A stretch of DNA of 55,912 nucleotides, taken from Flavobacterium sandaracinum. GTDB taxonomy: Bacteria > Bacteroidota > Bacteroidia > Flavobacteriales > Flavobacteriaceae. The stretch covers positions 374 through 56,285 of the forward strand of contig NZ_SMFN01000023.1 of assembly GCF_004349135.1 (NCBI RefSeq), read 5' to 3'. The notes under the pieces are model-generated. The model worked only from the letters and a program-made list of their open reading frames with translations, made no database searches and was not told where the DNA came from. Shown here one piece after another: positions 26,985 through 35,834 of this stretch; position 1 is the first letter of the stretch, and each line of letters begins with the position of its first letter. A program made the translations under genes and the position numbers.

Positions 26985-28862
26985 ATGAATAAAATTATTT
27001 CTTTACCTTTCCAAAATAGGGGTTTTTTAAAAAAAATAACCGTATTCCTTTTTTTTATGTCTGTAACGTTACACGCTCAAATCGACAAAGTAGAACCGCC
27101 TTTTTGGTATGCAGGAATGCAAAATCCAGAACTGCAAATCCTTTTTTATGGCAAAGACATTTCTCAAAACCAAGTCACGGTTTCTAATGGGATAAAAATA
27201 ACCAACGTAAAAAGAACCGAGAATCCCAACTACATTTTTGTTACCATAGATACCAAAAAAGTTTCGGCATCTGATTTCGCGTTTACCTTTAAAAGTAAAA
27301 ATGCAGTAACGTTTACACAAAAATACAGTTTAAAGAAACGAAGAGAGAATTCTGCGCAACGCAAAAGTTTTGATTCTTCGGATATGATGTATTTATTGAT
27401 GCCAGACCGCTTTGCAAATGGAAACAGGAATAACGACAGCCAAAATTCAACCCAAGAAAAATACAATAGAGATTTACCAGGCGGAAGACATGGTGGCGAT
27501 ATTGAAGGAATCATAAAAAACCTGGATTACATTTCGTCCTTAGGCGCAACAGCAATTTGGAGCACACCACTTTGCGAAGACAATGATGCTGCTTATTCCT
27601 ATCACACTTACGGACAATCTGACGTTTATAAAATAGATCCACGTTATGGAACCAATGCTGATTATGTTCGATTGGCTGCCGAAATGCACAAACGAGACAT
27701 GAAACTGGTGATGGATTATGTGACGAATCACTGGGGAATTGAACATTGGATGATGAAAGATTTACCAACAAAAGAATGGATTAATCAATTTGATAACTAC
27801 ACTCAAACCAATCATAAAAGAACCGTTATTCACGACACCAACGCCTCTGAAATTGACAAAAAAATTGCCATAGACGGTTGGTTTGTTCCATCGATGCCCG
27901 ATTTAAATTTGAAAAATCCGTTGACTTTAAAATACCTGATTCAAAATGCGATTTGGTGGATTGAATACGCCGATTTGGATGGTTTTAGAGTAGACACTTA
28001 CAATTATTCTGATCCAAAAGGAATTGCAACTTGGACCAAATCCATCACCGATGAATACCCCAATTTTAATATTGTAGGAGAAGTTTGGATGCAAAGTCAA
28101 GCGCAAATGGCCTATTGGCAAAAAGACAGCAAAATTGCCGCTATTCAAAATTATAATTCGTACTTACCAAGTGTAATGGATTTTACTTTATATGAAGCAG
28201 CAACGAAAGTTTTCAGCGAAGATGAAGGATCATGGGAGAAGGGCATCATGAAATTGTACGACAATTTTTCAAATGATTTCTTGTATCCTAACACTAACAA
28301 TATGTTGATTTTTGTCGAAAATCACGACACCAATCGCATCAATCAAACCTACGGAAACGACATTAGAAAATACAAAATGGCAATGACCGTTTTGGCAACG
28401 GTTCGCGGGATTCCACAATTGTATTATGGTAGCGAAATAGGAATGGCCGGCGACAAAAATAAAGGTGATGCGGATATCCGTCAAGATTTTCCAGGCGGTT
28501 GGGAAGGCGATCCAAACAATGCTTTTGTTAAAGAAGGAAGAACTCCGGGACAAAGTGAGTATTTTGATTTTACTTCCAAATTATTCAACTGGAGAAAAAC
28601 AAAAGCGGCAATTCATACCGGAAAAATGACACATTACATTCCGGAGAACAATGTCTACGTTTATTTTAGATACAATTCGGATGAAACCATCATGGTATTA
28701 CTAAACAACAGTAATGAAACCAAAACGATAAAAACAGACCGTTTCAAAGAAAACAGCACTAACTTTAAAACAGGAAAAGATGTGATTTCTGAATTAACCT
28801 TTGACATTACCAACGAAATAATAATAGAACCTAAATCGGTTTTGATTTTAGAGTTGAAATAA
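26985..28862 (+). CDS. GH13 neopullulanase/cyclomaltodextrinase-type enzyme (SusA-like)
   Basis: From the ATG at 26985 the product has 625 residues; an ATG four codons upstream (26973) is also possible. A signal peptide ends VTLHAQ and predicts a periplasmic enzyme. Residues about 20-110 are a beta-sandwich like the N-terminal domain of neopullulanases. The GH13 barrel has nucleophile Asp337 (GFRVDTYNY), general acid Glu366 (VGEVWMQ) and Asp448 (ENHDTNR), and a C-terminal beta domain. Such SusA-like enzymes hydrolyse maltodextrins and cyclodextrins after SusCD import. It is followed 107 bp later by a second GH13 gene. Confidence 0.9.
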   Translation: MNKIISLPFQNRGFLKKITVFLFFMSVTLHAQIDKVEPPFWYAGMQNPELQILFYGKDISQNQVTVSNGIKITNVKRTENPNYIFVTIDTKKVSASDFAFTFKSKNAVTFTQKYSLKKRRENSAQRKSFDSSDMMYLLMPDRFANGNRNNDSQNSTQEKYNRDLPGGRHGGDIEGIIKNLDYISSLGATAIWSTPLCEDNDAAYSYHTYGQSDVYKIDPRYGTNADYVRLAAEMHKRDMKLVMDYVTNHWGIEHWMMKDLPTKEWINQFDNYTQTNHKRTVIHDTNASEIDKKIAIDGWFVPSMPDLNLKNPLTLKYLIQNAIWWIEYADLDGFRVDTYNYSDPKGIATWTKSITDEYPNFNIVGEVWMQSQAQMAYWQKDSKIAAIQNYNSYLPSVMDFTLYEAATKVFSEDEGSWEKGIMKLYDNFSNDFLYPNTNNMLIFVENHDTNRINQTYGNDIRKYKMAMTVLATVRGIPQLYYGSEIGMAGDKNKGDADIRQDFPGGWEGDPNNAFVKEGRTPGQSEYFDFTSKLFNWRKTKAAIHTGKMTHYIPENNVYVYFRYNSDETIMVLLNNSNETKTIKTDRFKENSTNFKTGKDVISELTFDITNEIIIEPKSVLILELK

Positions 28863-28866
28863 TTTA

Positions 28867-28943
28867 AACCATATAAGTCATTTAAGAAAAAAACAGCAGA
28901 TCTAAACTTTAAACTTAAATGACCTTACATAACTTATATGGTT
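28867..28943. repeat. dispersed repeat, CCATATAAGTCATTTAAG family, copy 2 (hairpin)
   Basis: AACCATATAAGTCATTTAAG at 28867-28886 is faced by the inverse arm at 28914-28943, which ends in AACTTATATGGTT. The arms would form an interrupted stem across the GH13-GH13 gap. The inverse arm supplies an ATG at 28919 that falsely extends the next gene. Confidence 0.75.
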
Positions 28944-28969
28944 CAAAAAAAATCTATAACACTACAAAA

Positions 28970-30628
28970 ATGAAAAAATATTCAATCCCACTTTTACTAT
29001 TTACCATGTTAATTTTAAGCAGTTGCTCCAGCACACAAACTCTTGCTGAGCGTAAGAAAACCCCTTTCGTTTGGGAAGGAGCGAATGTTTATTTCCTGAT
29101 GACGGACCGTTTTAACAACGGCGATACTTCAAATGACATGAACTTCAACAGAAACAAAACTACGGGAAAATTGCGTGGTTTTGAAGGTGGGGATATCAAA
29201 GGGATTTCTCAAAAAATTGACGAAGGTTATTTTGATAAATTAGGAATCAATGCCATTTGGTTTACACCAATAGTAGAACAAATTCACGATGCCGTAGATG
29301 AAGGAACGGGATTGAGTTATGGCTTTCATGGCTATTGGGCCAGAGATTGGACAAACTTAGATCCTAACTTTGGAACCAAAGAAGATTTAGCTGCCTTAGT
29401 TCAAAAAGCACACGCACACGGAATCCGAATCATTCTTGATGGCGTCATCAATCATACTGGACCCGTAACTGCTGAAGATACGGTTTGGCCAAATGATTGG
29501 GTACGAACGGGACCCAATTGTGATTACAAATCGTTTGATGGGACAACCGCTTGTACACTTGTTGCTAATCTTCCGGATGTAAAAACCGAGAGCAATCAAG
29601 CAGTGGCTTTACCACCTTTTTTAATCGAAAAATGGAAAAAAGAAGGACGTTACGAACAAGAAATCAAAGAATTGGACGCGTTTTTTGCTCGTACCGGATA
29701 TCCAAGAGCACCAAAATATTACATCATCAAATGGTTGACGGATTATATAGCGGATTACGGAATTGACGGCTACAGAGGCGACACTGTAAAACATACGGAT
29801 GAAACGGTTTGGGCAGAATTTAAAACCCAATGCGATTACGCTTTTGAAACTTGGAAGAAAAACAATCCAACAAAAGTGCTAGATAATAATGCATTTTACA
29901 CCATTGGAGAAGTATACAATTATGGCATCAGCGGCGGACAAGATTTTGATTTTGGAGACAAAAAAATTAACTATTTTAAAAATGGTTTCGACAACATGAT
30001 CAATTTCGAATTTAAATGGGACGCTCAAAAAAACTATGAATTTATATTCTCTAAATATTCTGACAAGCTTCAAAATGAATTGAAAGGATACAGTGTTTTA
30101 AACTATTTATCCTCGCATGATGACGGCGGACCATTTGATGGAAATCGAACCAAAACTATAGAAAGCGGAACAAAATTATTACTGAGTCCAGGACTTTCTC
30201 AAGTATATTACGGTGACGAAAGCGCTCGTTCCTTGGTTATCGAAGGCACACAAGGTGATGCAACTTTGCGTTCGTTTATGAATTGGGAAGCTATCAAAAC
30301 CAATCCTGAAACTCAAAAAACGTTGTCGCATTGGCAAAAATTGGGTCAATTCAGAAAAAATCATCCATCTGTTGGAGCAGGAATACACCAACAAATTTCA
30401 GATCAACCGTATGCTTTTTCCAGAACTTTTTCTAAAGAAAATTATTCAGATGCAGTGGTGATCGGATTGGATTTAGCGATTGGTACCAAAGAACTTTCAG
30501 TAGGTTCTATTTATTCAAACGGCACAGTATTAAAAGACGCCTACTCTGGAAAAGAAGCTACAGTTTCGAATGGAAAAGTGACAATCGATTCTGAATTTGA
30601 TATCGTATTATTAGAATTAAAAAACTAA
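28970..30628 (+). CDS. GH13 alpha-amylase lipoprotein
   Basis: The ATG at 28970 gives 552 residues and a clean lipoprotein signal (MKKYSIPLLLFTMLILSSC); a longer frame from 28919 starts inside a repeat element and would spoil the signal, so I reject it. The GH13 barrel has NHTGP, nucleophile Asp271 (GYRGDTVKH), general acid Glu314 (IGEVYN) and Asp384 (SSHDDGG). After the lipobox Cys the residues are Ser/Ser/Thr/Gln, not acidic, which favours a periplasmic rather than surface location. It likely trims maltodextrin together with the previous enzyme. Confidence 0.9.
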   Translation: MKKYSIPLLLFTMLILSSCSSTQTLAERKKTPFVWEGANVYFLMTDRFNNGDTSNDMNFNRNKTTGKLRGFEGGDIKGISQKIDEGYFDKLGINAIWFTPIVEQIHDAVDEGTGLSYGFHGYWARDWTNLDPNFGTKEDLAALVQKAHAHGIRIILDGVINHTGPVTAEDTVWPNDWVRTGPNCDYKSFDGTTACTLVANLPDVKTESNQAVALPPFLIEKWKKEGRYEQEIKELDAFFARTGYPRAPKYYIIKWLTDYIADYGIDGYRGDTVKHTDETVWAEFKTQCDYAFETWKKNNPTKVLDNNAFYTIGEVYNYGISGGQDFDFGDKKINYFKNGFDNMINFEFKWDAQKNYEFIFSKYSDKLQNELKGYSVLNYLSSHDDGGPFDGNRTKTIESGTKLLLSPGLSQVYYGDESARSLVIEGTQGDATLRSFMNWEAIKTNPETQKTLSHWQKLGQFRKNHPSVGAGIHQQISDQPYAFSRTFSKENYSDAVVIGLDLAIGTKELSVGSIYSNGTVLKDAYSGKEATVSNGKVTIDSEFDIVLLELKN

Positions 30629-30693
30629 ATAACAGCAAATTACAGAACTTAAAAAAATTTAATTTAGGACTTTTCGGAAAGTATAAGCTAGGT

Positions 30694-30734
30694 CTAAAGG
30701 CACCGATTCAATGCGATCTGTGCCTTTAGTTTTT
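30694..30734 (+). terminator. terminator of the starch locus
   Basis: CTAAAGGCAC (30694-30703) pairs perfectly with GTGCCTTTAG (30720-30729), followed by five T. It ends the GH13 pair. Confidence 0.85.
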
Positions 30735-30822
30735 AAGAGAAATTCGATTCCATTAAATATTATCTCCCATTTGTAACTTTTTGTAAAAAATATCATCTAC
30801 TTTAGACAACCAAATCATCACT

Positions 30823-31380
30823 ATGAATTTTTTAGAAAATTACGAACCGCTACTCAAAGCTTTTTGGTACATAGCGTTACCAGTAAGTTTATTCTTTGGA
30901 CTCCAAACCATTATGACCTTTATTGGTTTAAGCGATGGAGAAACCGATGTTGATTCTGATACCGGAGACGGAGAATTACCTTTTGAAATTTTTACTTTAC
31001 GGAACTTAATCAACTTTTTATTAGGATTTAGTTGGACCGGGATTTCATTTTATAATAGCATGCAAAACAAAACACTTTTGATTATTGTCTCTGTTTTAGT
31101 AGGTTTCTTTTTTGTTGCCCTTTTCTTTTTCGTAATAAAACAAATTTTAAAATTGTCTGAGAACAATAGCTTTAAAATAGAATATACACTCAACAAAACC
31201 GCACAGGTCTACTTAACCATCCCCGAATCAAAATCAGGCAAAGGCAAGGTCCTTATTAGTGTAAATGGCACTTTTCATGAATTAGATGCCATGACTTTTT
31301 CACCGGAAAATATTCCTTCAAATAGTTCTGTAAAAGTCGTAGCTATCGAAAACAACCTATTGATTGTAGAAAAAAATTAA
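30823..31380 (+). CDS. NfeD/YuaF-like membrane protein, flotillin partner
   Basis: The 185-residue protein has hydrophobic helices at about 12-32, 65-80 and 86-108, an acidic segment after the first helix (DGETDVDSDTGDGE), and a C-terminal soluble domain of about 65 residues (KTAQVYLTIPESKSGKGKVLISVNGTFHELDAM...VKVVAIENNLLIVEK). That tail looks like the OB-fold of NfeD-type proteins, with a typical KGKV-x-V-NG pattern. It lies 13 bp before the flotillin gene. NfeD-like proteins and flotillins are commonly paired and organise membrane domains. Confidence 0.8.
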   Translation: MNFLENYEPLLKAFWYIALPVSLFFGLQTIMTFIGLSDGETDVDSDTGDGELPFEIFTLRNLINFLLGFSWTGISFYNSMQNKTLLIIVSVLVGFFFVALFFFVIKQILKLSENNSFKIEYTLNKTAQVYLTIPESKSGKGKVLISVNGTFHELDAMTFSPENIPSNSSVKVVAIENNLLIVEKN

Positions 31381-31393
31381 ATTAAAATAAACC

Positions 31394-32908
31394 ATGACTG
31401 AAATTATTATTATTGTTGTTGCCGTATTTGTTGTTTTTGTAACCTTCTTAACCCTTATTTCTCGATATAAAAGATGTCCTTCGGATAAAATCCTTGTTAT
31501 CTATGGCCGCACAGGTGGAACATCTGCAAAATGTGTGCATGGTGGCGGTGCTTTCATTTGGCCTGTTGTTCAAGATTTCCAGTACCTAGATTTAAAACCA
31601 CTTTCTATTGATGCGAATTTAACAAATGCGCTATCGCGCCAAAATATTCGTGTCGATGTTCCTTGTCGTTTTACCATAGCTATTTCAACAGAAACAGAAA
31701 GCATGAATACAGCTGCTGAACGTTTATTAGGCTTACAGCCAGAGCAAATTCAAGAGTTAGCAAAAGATATTTTATTTGGTCAACTTCGTTTAGTCATTGC
31801 AACAATGACAATTGAAGAAATAAACTCCGATAGAGATAAATTCTTGGATAACATTTCAAAAAATGTTGATTCCGAATTAAAGAAAATTGGTTTAAAATTA
31901 ATTAACGTTAACGTGACGGATATCAAAGATGAATCCGGATATATTGAAGCTTTAGGAAAAGAAGCGGCTGCGAAAGCGATCAATGAAGCAAAAATTTCCG
32001 TTGCTCAACAAGAAAAAATTGGAGAAACAGGAAAGGCAATGGCTGACCGTGAAAAAGATGTTCAAATTGCTGAAACCCATAGAGATCGCGATGTAAAAAT
32101 TGCCATTACAAATAAAGACAGGGAAGTTAGTATAGCTGCCGCTTTTAAAGACGAAAGTATTGGTAAAGCAGAGGCGCAAAGAGATACGCGTGTAAAAACC
32201 TCTGAAGCCAATGCTGTTGCTATCCAAGGGGAGAATGAAGCGAGAATTGCTATTGCACAGTCCGAAGCTACGCGACGTGAACGTGAAGCGGAAGCATTGA
32301 GAACTGCTTTAGCCTCAGAAAAAGTACAAAGTGCAAGAGCATTAGAGGAGTCTTATGTGGCTGAACAAAAAGCAGAGCAGGCTCGTGCTGAAAGAGAACG
32401 TTCCACTCAAAATGCCAATGTAGTTATTCCTGCGCAAATAGCTAAAGAAAAAGCAATTATTGATGCTCAAGCAGAAGCAGAAAAAATAAGAGAATTAGCA
32501 AAAGGGGAAGCAGACGCTATCTTTGCAAAAATGGAAGCAGAAGCGAAGGGTTTATATGAAATCTTAACTAAACAGGCCGAAGGATACCGTGCAGTAGTAA
32601 GTGCCGCAGGTGGAGACCCAACAAAAGCCTTCCAATTGTTGTTAATTGAAAAATTACCAGAGTTAGTTAAAACCCAAGTTGAAGCAGTAAAAAACATCAA
32701 AATTGATAAAATCACGGTTTGGGATTCTGGAAATAATGGTGACAACGGGGCTGGCTCAACCGCAAACTTTGTTTCTGGGATGATGAAAACCGTTCCTCCA
32801 CTGAATGATCTGTTTAATATGGCAGGATTAAATTTACCCTCCTATTTAAAAGGGGAAGATAAAACTGAAGATTTAGAACCAAACACCTCAACTGATGAAC
32901 TGAAATAA
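31394..32908 (+). CDS. flotillin (SPFH-domain membrane scaffold)
   Basis: The 504-residue protein has one N-terminal membrane helix (about 3-24), an SPFH/PHB domain (CPSDKILVIYGRTGG, LSRQNIRVDVPCRFTIAI, about 30-190) and a long Ala/Glu/Lys-rich coiled coil (about 190-400) with IAxxxKDRE-type heptads. The C-terminus holds AAGGDPTKAFQLLLIEKLPELVKTQ, as in YuaG/FloT-like proteins. Flotillins form membrane microdomains. A terminator follows 55 bp downstream. Confidence 0.92.
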   Translation: MTEIIIIVVAVFVVFVTFLTLISRYKRCPSDKILVIYGRTGGTSAKCVHGGGAFIWPVVQDFQYLDLKPLSIDANLTNALSRQNIRVDVPCRFTIAISTETESMNTAAERLLGLQPEQIQELAKDILFGQLRLVIATMTIEEINSDRDKFLDNISKNVDSELKKIGLKLINVNVTDIKDESGYIEALGKEAAAKAINEAKISVAQQEKIGETGKAMADREKDVQIAETHRDRDVKIAITNKDREVSIAAAFKDESIGKAEAQRDTRVKTSEANAVAIQGENEARIAIAQSEATRREREAEALRTALASEKVQSARALEESYVAEQKAEQARAERERSTQNANVVIPAQIAKEKAIIDAQAEAEKIRELAKGEADAIFAKMEAEAKGLYEILTKQAEGYRAVVSAAGGDPTKAFQLLLIEKLPELVKTQVEAVKNIKIDKITVWDSGNNGDNGAGSTANFVSGMMKTVPPLNDLFNMAGLNLPSYLKGEDKTEDLEPNTSTDELK

Positions 32909-32963
32909 TTTTAAAAACCACAAATTTATGAAGCAGTTCACAAATTTGTACTACTAATATTGA

Positions 32964-32992
32964 AAGCACGTCCCTAGAGTTCGTGCTTTTTT
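32964..32992 (+). terminator. terminator after flotillin
   Basis: AAGCACG (32964-32970), an 11-nt loop and CGTGCTT (32982-32988), then a T run. Confidence 0.75.
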
Positions 32993-33000
32993 ATTTTAAC

Positions 33001-33008
33001 TACCTTTG
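33001..33008 (+). promoter_or_regulatory. Bacteroidota -7 box TACCTTTG for the GDPD gene
   Basis: TACCTTTG fits TAnnTTTG and lies 16 bp before the start codon, which implies a very short leader. No good TTG -33 box is seen at the right distance. Confidence 0.5.
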
Positions 33009-33024
33009 AAAAAAATAACTGAAA

Positions 33025-33702
33025 ATGCTCAAAATTGGACATCGTGGCGCAAAAGGATATGAACCAGAGAACACGTTGGTTTCGTTCCAAAAAGCATTAG
33101 ATATGCAAGTAGACGGCATTGAACTCGACGTGCATTTGAGTGCTGATGGCGAAACAATCGTTATTCACGACGAAACTATTGACCGAACGACCAATGGAAA
33201 AGGGTTCGTAAATGCATTATCTTTATGCGAATTAAAAGCTTTTCGAATAGACGAGAAATACGAAATTCCAACACTGAAGGAGGTTTTTGATTTGGCAAAC
33301 CAAGACTGTTTTATCAATATTGAACTCAAAAGTCATGAAGCAGCAGAGAAAGTGGTCACACTGATTGAAACTTATGTTGCAAAAAAAGGTTGGAAATACG
33401 ACCGTTTTTTAATATCTAGTTTTGATTGGAATGCACTCCAACAAGTGGCGTTTTTAAATGATAAAATCCCTATTGGAGTTTTAACAGAGACGGATTTAGA
33501 CTTGGCTTTGGCTTTCGCCAAATTTATTCGAGCAAGATCCATTCACCCGAATTTTCATCTATTGACCAAAGTAAATACGGCACAAATCCAAGTAAAAGGA
33601 TTCGATGTTTTCCCTTGGACAATTAATGAATTAGAAGACATTCAAAAAATAAAAACCTTCAACGTAAACGGAATCATCACTGATTTTCCCAATAGAATAT
33701 GA
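33025..33702 (+). CDS. glycerophosphodiester phosphodiesterase
   Basis: The 225-residue protein starts MLKIGHRGAKGYEPENTLVSF and has GIELDVHLSADG and VIHDETIDRTTNG. These hold the catalytic His residues and the metal-binding Glu/Asp of the GDPD TIM barrel. It ends PWTINELEDIQKIKTFNVNGIITDFPNRI, a complete family end. It releases glycerol 3-phosphate from glycerophosphodiesters. No signal peptide is seen, so it is cytoplasmic. Confidence 0.93.
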   Translation: MLKIGHRGAKGYEPENTLVSFQKALDMQVDGIELDVHLSADGETIVIHDETIDRTTNGKGFVNALSLCELKAFRIDEKYEIPTLKEVFDLANQDCFINIELKSHEAAEKVVTLIETYVAKKGWKYDRFLISSFDWNALQQVAFLNDKIPIGVLTETDLDLALAFAKFIRARSIHPNFHLLTKVNTAQIQVKGFDVFPWTINELEDIQKIKTFNVNGIITDFPNRI

Positions 33703-33791
33703 ACTAGAATATTGTATTTTTGACAAAATGTTTTTTTCTCTACCATTAAGAAAATTAAGTCAATTAAGTAACTAGGTAAAAGTTTCAATTC

Positions 33792-34199
33792 ATGACAAAA
33801 AAAGAGATTACACAATTATCTTATGAAATTATTGGTTACGCAATAAAAGTTCATAAAAAACTAGGACCCGGTCTACTAGAAAAAATTTATGAAGAATGCT
33901 TAAAATATGAATTAGAAAAAAACGGGTATAATGTAAAACAACAATTAAATGTTGAAATAGATTACTACGATTTAGAACTCGCACATCCATTACGTTTGGA
34001 CTTGCTGGTAAATGAATCAATTATTGTTGAGTTAAAAACTGTGGAGAAATTTCATCCAATTGACGAAGCAAAACTACTCACCTACATGAAATTATTAGGC
34101 ATGCCACAAGGATTACTAATCAATTTCAATACTATTAACATTTCAAAATCGTGTAAGCCTTTAATTAACGAGTATTTTTTACGACTATCTGATGAATAA
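33792..34199 (+). CDS. GxxExxY protein (PD-(D/E)XK nuclease-fold)
   Basis: The 135-residue protein has its name motif as GLLEKIY near residue 27, within IGYAIKVHKKLGPGLLEKIYEE. It also has LRLDLLVNESIIVELKTV, an Asp...Glu-x-Lys core as in PD-(D/E)XK nucleases, and ends GLLINFNT. The family is widespread and often multi-copy in Bacteroidota, with no established function. A hairpin repeat array begins 19 bp after the gene, and TTAAG-rich DNA also lies just upstream (33745-33775). Confidence 0.9.
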   Translation: MTKKEITQLSYEIIGYAIKVHKKLGPGLLEKIYEECLKYELEKNGYNVKQQLNVEIDYYDLELAHPLRLDLLVNESIIVELKTVEKFHPIDEAKLLTYMKLLGMPQGLLINFNTINISKSCKPLINEYFLRLSDE

Positions 34200-34217
34200 C
34201 TTAAAAGTGCTGAATGA

Positions 34218-34490
34218 TTAAGAAATTTACAGTAACAACAACTTAAATCTCTTAACTCTCTTAACTCTCTTAATTGTTAAAAAAAATAATTAAACAATTA
34301 AGGAAATTAAGGTCATTAAGAAATTTACAGTAACAATAACTTAAATCTCTTAATTGTTAAAAAGAAATGATGCAACAATTAAGGAAATTTGAGATCATTA
34401 AGAAAATTACAGTAACACTAAAAACTTAATTAGCTTTACTCTCTTAATGGTTCAAAAAAAATAATAAAACAATTAAGGGAACTACATTTG
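34218..34490 (+). repeat. three-unit hairpin repeat array after the GxxExxY gene
   Basis: Three related units begin at 34218, 34316 and 34398 with TTAAGAAA(T/A)TTACAGTAACA. Each contains CTTAATTGTT ... AACAATTAAG: 34269-34278/34293-34302 and 34349-34358/34374-34383 are perfect, and 34443-34452/34468-34477 has one mismatch. Units are 98, 82 and about 93 bp long. Unit 1 also has a triplicated TCTCTTAAC. The 331-bp gap between the GxxExxY gene and the HI0933-like gene is almost entirely this array. Confidence 0.8.
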
Positions 34491-34530
34491 CATAAAAACT
34501 TAACGACCTAACTCTAGCAATAGATAATAA

Positions 34531-35751
34531 ATGAATCAAAATTTCGACATAATAATAGTAGGCGGTGGTGCAGCGGGCTTTTTTACAGCCATTAACATCG
34601 TGGAGAAAAATCCAAAACTAAAAGTGGCGATTTTAGAACGCGGTGCAGAGGTACTCCAGAAAGTGCGCATCTCAGGCGGTGGACGCTGCAACGTAACGCA
34701 CGCTTGTTTTGAACCCAATGAATTGGTAAAATTTTATCCGCGTGGCGAGAAAGAATTGCGTGGTCCATTTCATCAATTTTGCTCTGGCGATACCATTGAA
34801 TGGTTCGAAAAACATGGTGTCGAACTCAAAATTGAAGCAGACGGACGCATGTTTCCGGTCTCCAACTCATCGCAAACCATTATTGATTGTTTTCTAAAAG
34901 CGACACAAAAACTAGGAATTGCAGTACTTACAGGACAAAGCGTACAATCCATTTTCAATCCAGAAGTCTCTGGAGAAAAATTTTGGAAAATAGAAACCCA
35001 AACTGAAAATTATCTTGCCGAAAAACTGATTCTAGCTACCGGAAGCAATCCTAAAATCTGGGAAATGCTGCAGTCTTTTGGGCATGCAGTAATTACTCCA
35101 GTCCCTTCCCTATTCACGTTTAATATCAAAGATTCTAGAATAAAAGAATTACCTGGTGTTGCCGCTTTAGCAACCGTAAAAGTAAAAGATACCAAACTTA
35201 CTTCCACAGGACCTTTATTGATCACGCATTGGGGAATGAGTGGACCCGCAATTTTGAAACTCTCCGCTTGGGGCGCCCGAATCTTGCATGATAAAAATTA
35301 TCAATTTACCATTTTCGTAAATTGGTTGAATGACGCAGACCAAGAAGATGTAGAGAAAAAGCTAAAAGAATTAAAGCAAGAACACGCAAAAAAGTCAGTA
35401 TCAAAAAAATCACCATTTGAAATCACCAACAGATTATGGGAAAGTTTAGTCCTCGCTTCAGGAATTGAAGCGGAAACGAAATGGGCCGATTTGTCCAAGA
35501 TACAATTGCAAAATCTAGCGAATCAATTAACGAATGGAACTTTTCAAGTCAACGGAAAAAGTACCTTTAAAGAAGAATTTGTAACAGCTGGCGGTATCGA
35601 TTTAAAAGAAATTAACTTCAAAACTATGGAGAGCAAACTCCATGAGAATCTTTATTTTGCTGGTGAAATCGTCAATATTGATGCCATTACCGGTGGATTT
35701 AATTTTCAAAATGCGTGGACAAGCGGGTTTATTGTGGCGAATGCTATATAA
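34531..35751 (+). CDS. HI0933/YhiN-family flavoprotein (putative NAD(P)/FAD-dependent oxidoreductase)
   Basis: The 406-residue protein opens with FDIIIVGGGAAGFFTAINI, a dinucleotide-binding GxGxxG fold, followed by RISGGGRCNVTHA, the family signature. It also has LATGSNPKIW in the middle and TAGGID...YFAGEIVNIDAITGGFNFQNAWTSG near the end. All are typical of HI0933-like flavoproteins of about 400 residues, whose reaction is unknown. FAD binding is safe; the substrate is not. Confidence 0.9.
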   Translation: MNQNFDIIIVGGGAAGFFTAINIVEKNPKLKVAILERGAEVLQKVRISGGGRCNVTHACFEPNELVKFYPRGEKELRGPFHQFCSGDTIEWFEKHGVELKIEADGRMFPVSNSSQTIIDCFLKATQKLGIAVLTGQSVQSIFNPEVSGEKFWKIETQTENYLAEKLILATGSNPKIWEMLQSFGHAVITPVPSLFTFNIKDSRIKELPGVAALATVKVKDTKLTSTGPLLITHWGMSGPAILKLSAWGARILHDKNYQFTIFVNWLNDADQEDVEKKLKELKQEHAKKSVSKKSPFEITNRLWESLVLASGIEAETKWADLSKIQLQNLANQLTNGTFQVNGKSTFKEEFVTAGGIDLKEINFKTMESKLHENLYFAGEIVNIDAITGGFNFQNAWTSGFIVANAI

Positions 35752-35834
35752 ATTTAATTAACAAGAGTTTAAAACTTCAGTAAGTTTTATTTAAGAAGAT
35801 TCTGATAACTTTACTACTATAATATCAGATCTTT

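Noticed and set aside
28919..28969. Upstream start of the GH13 lipoprotein
   Set aside because: It lies in a repeat arm and would hide the lipoprotein signal that begins at 28970.
34218..34490. Possible CRISPR array
   Set aside because: Only three units of unequal length, with homologous rather than unique intervening DNA.
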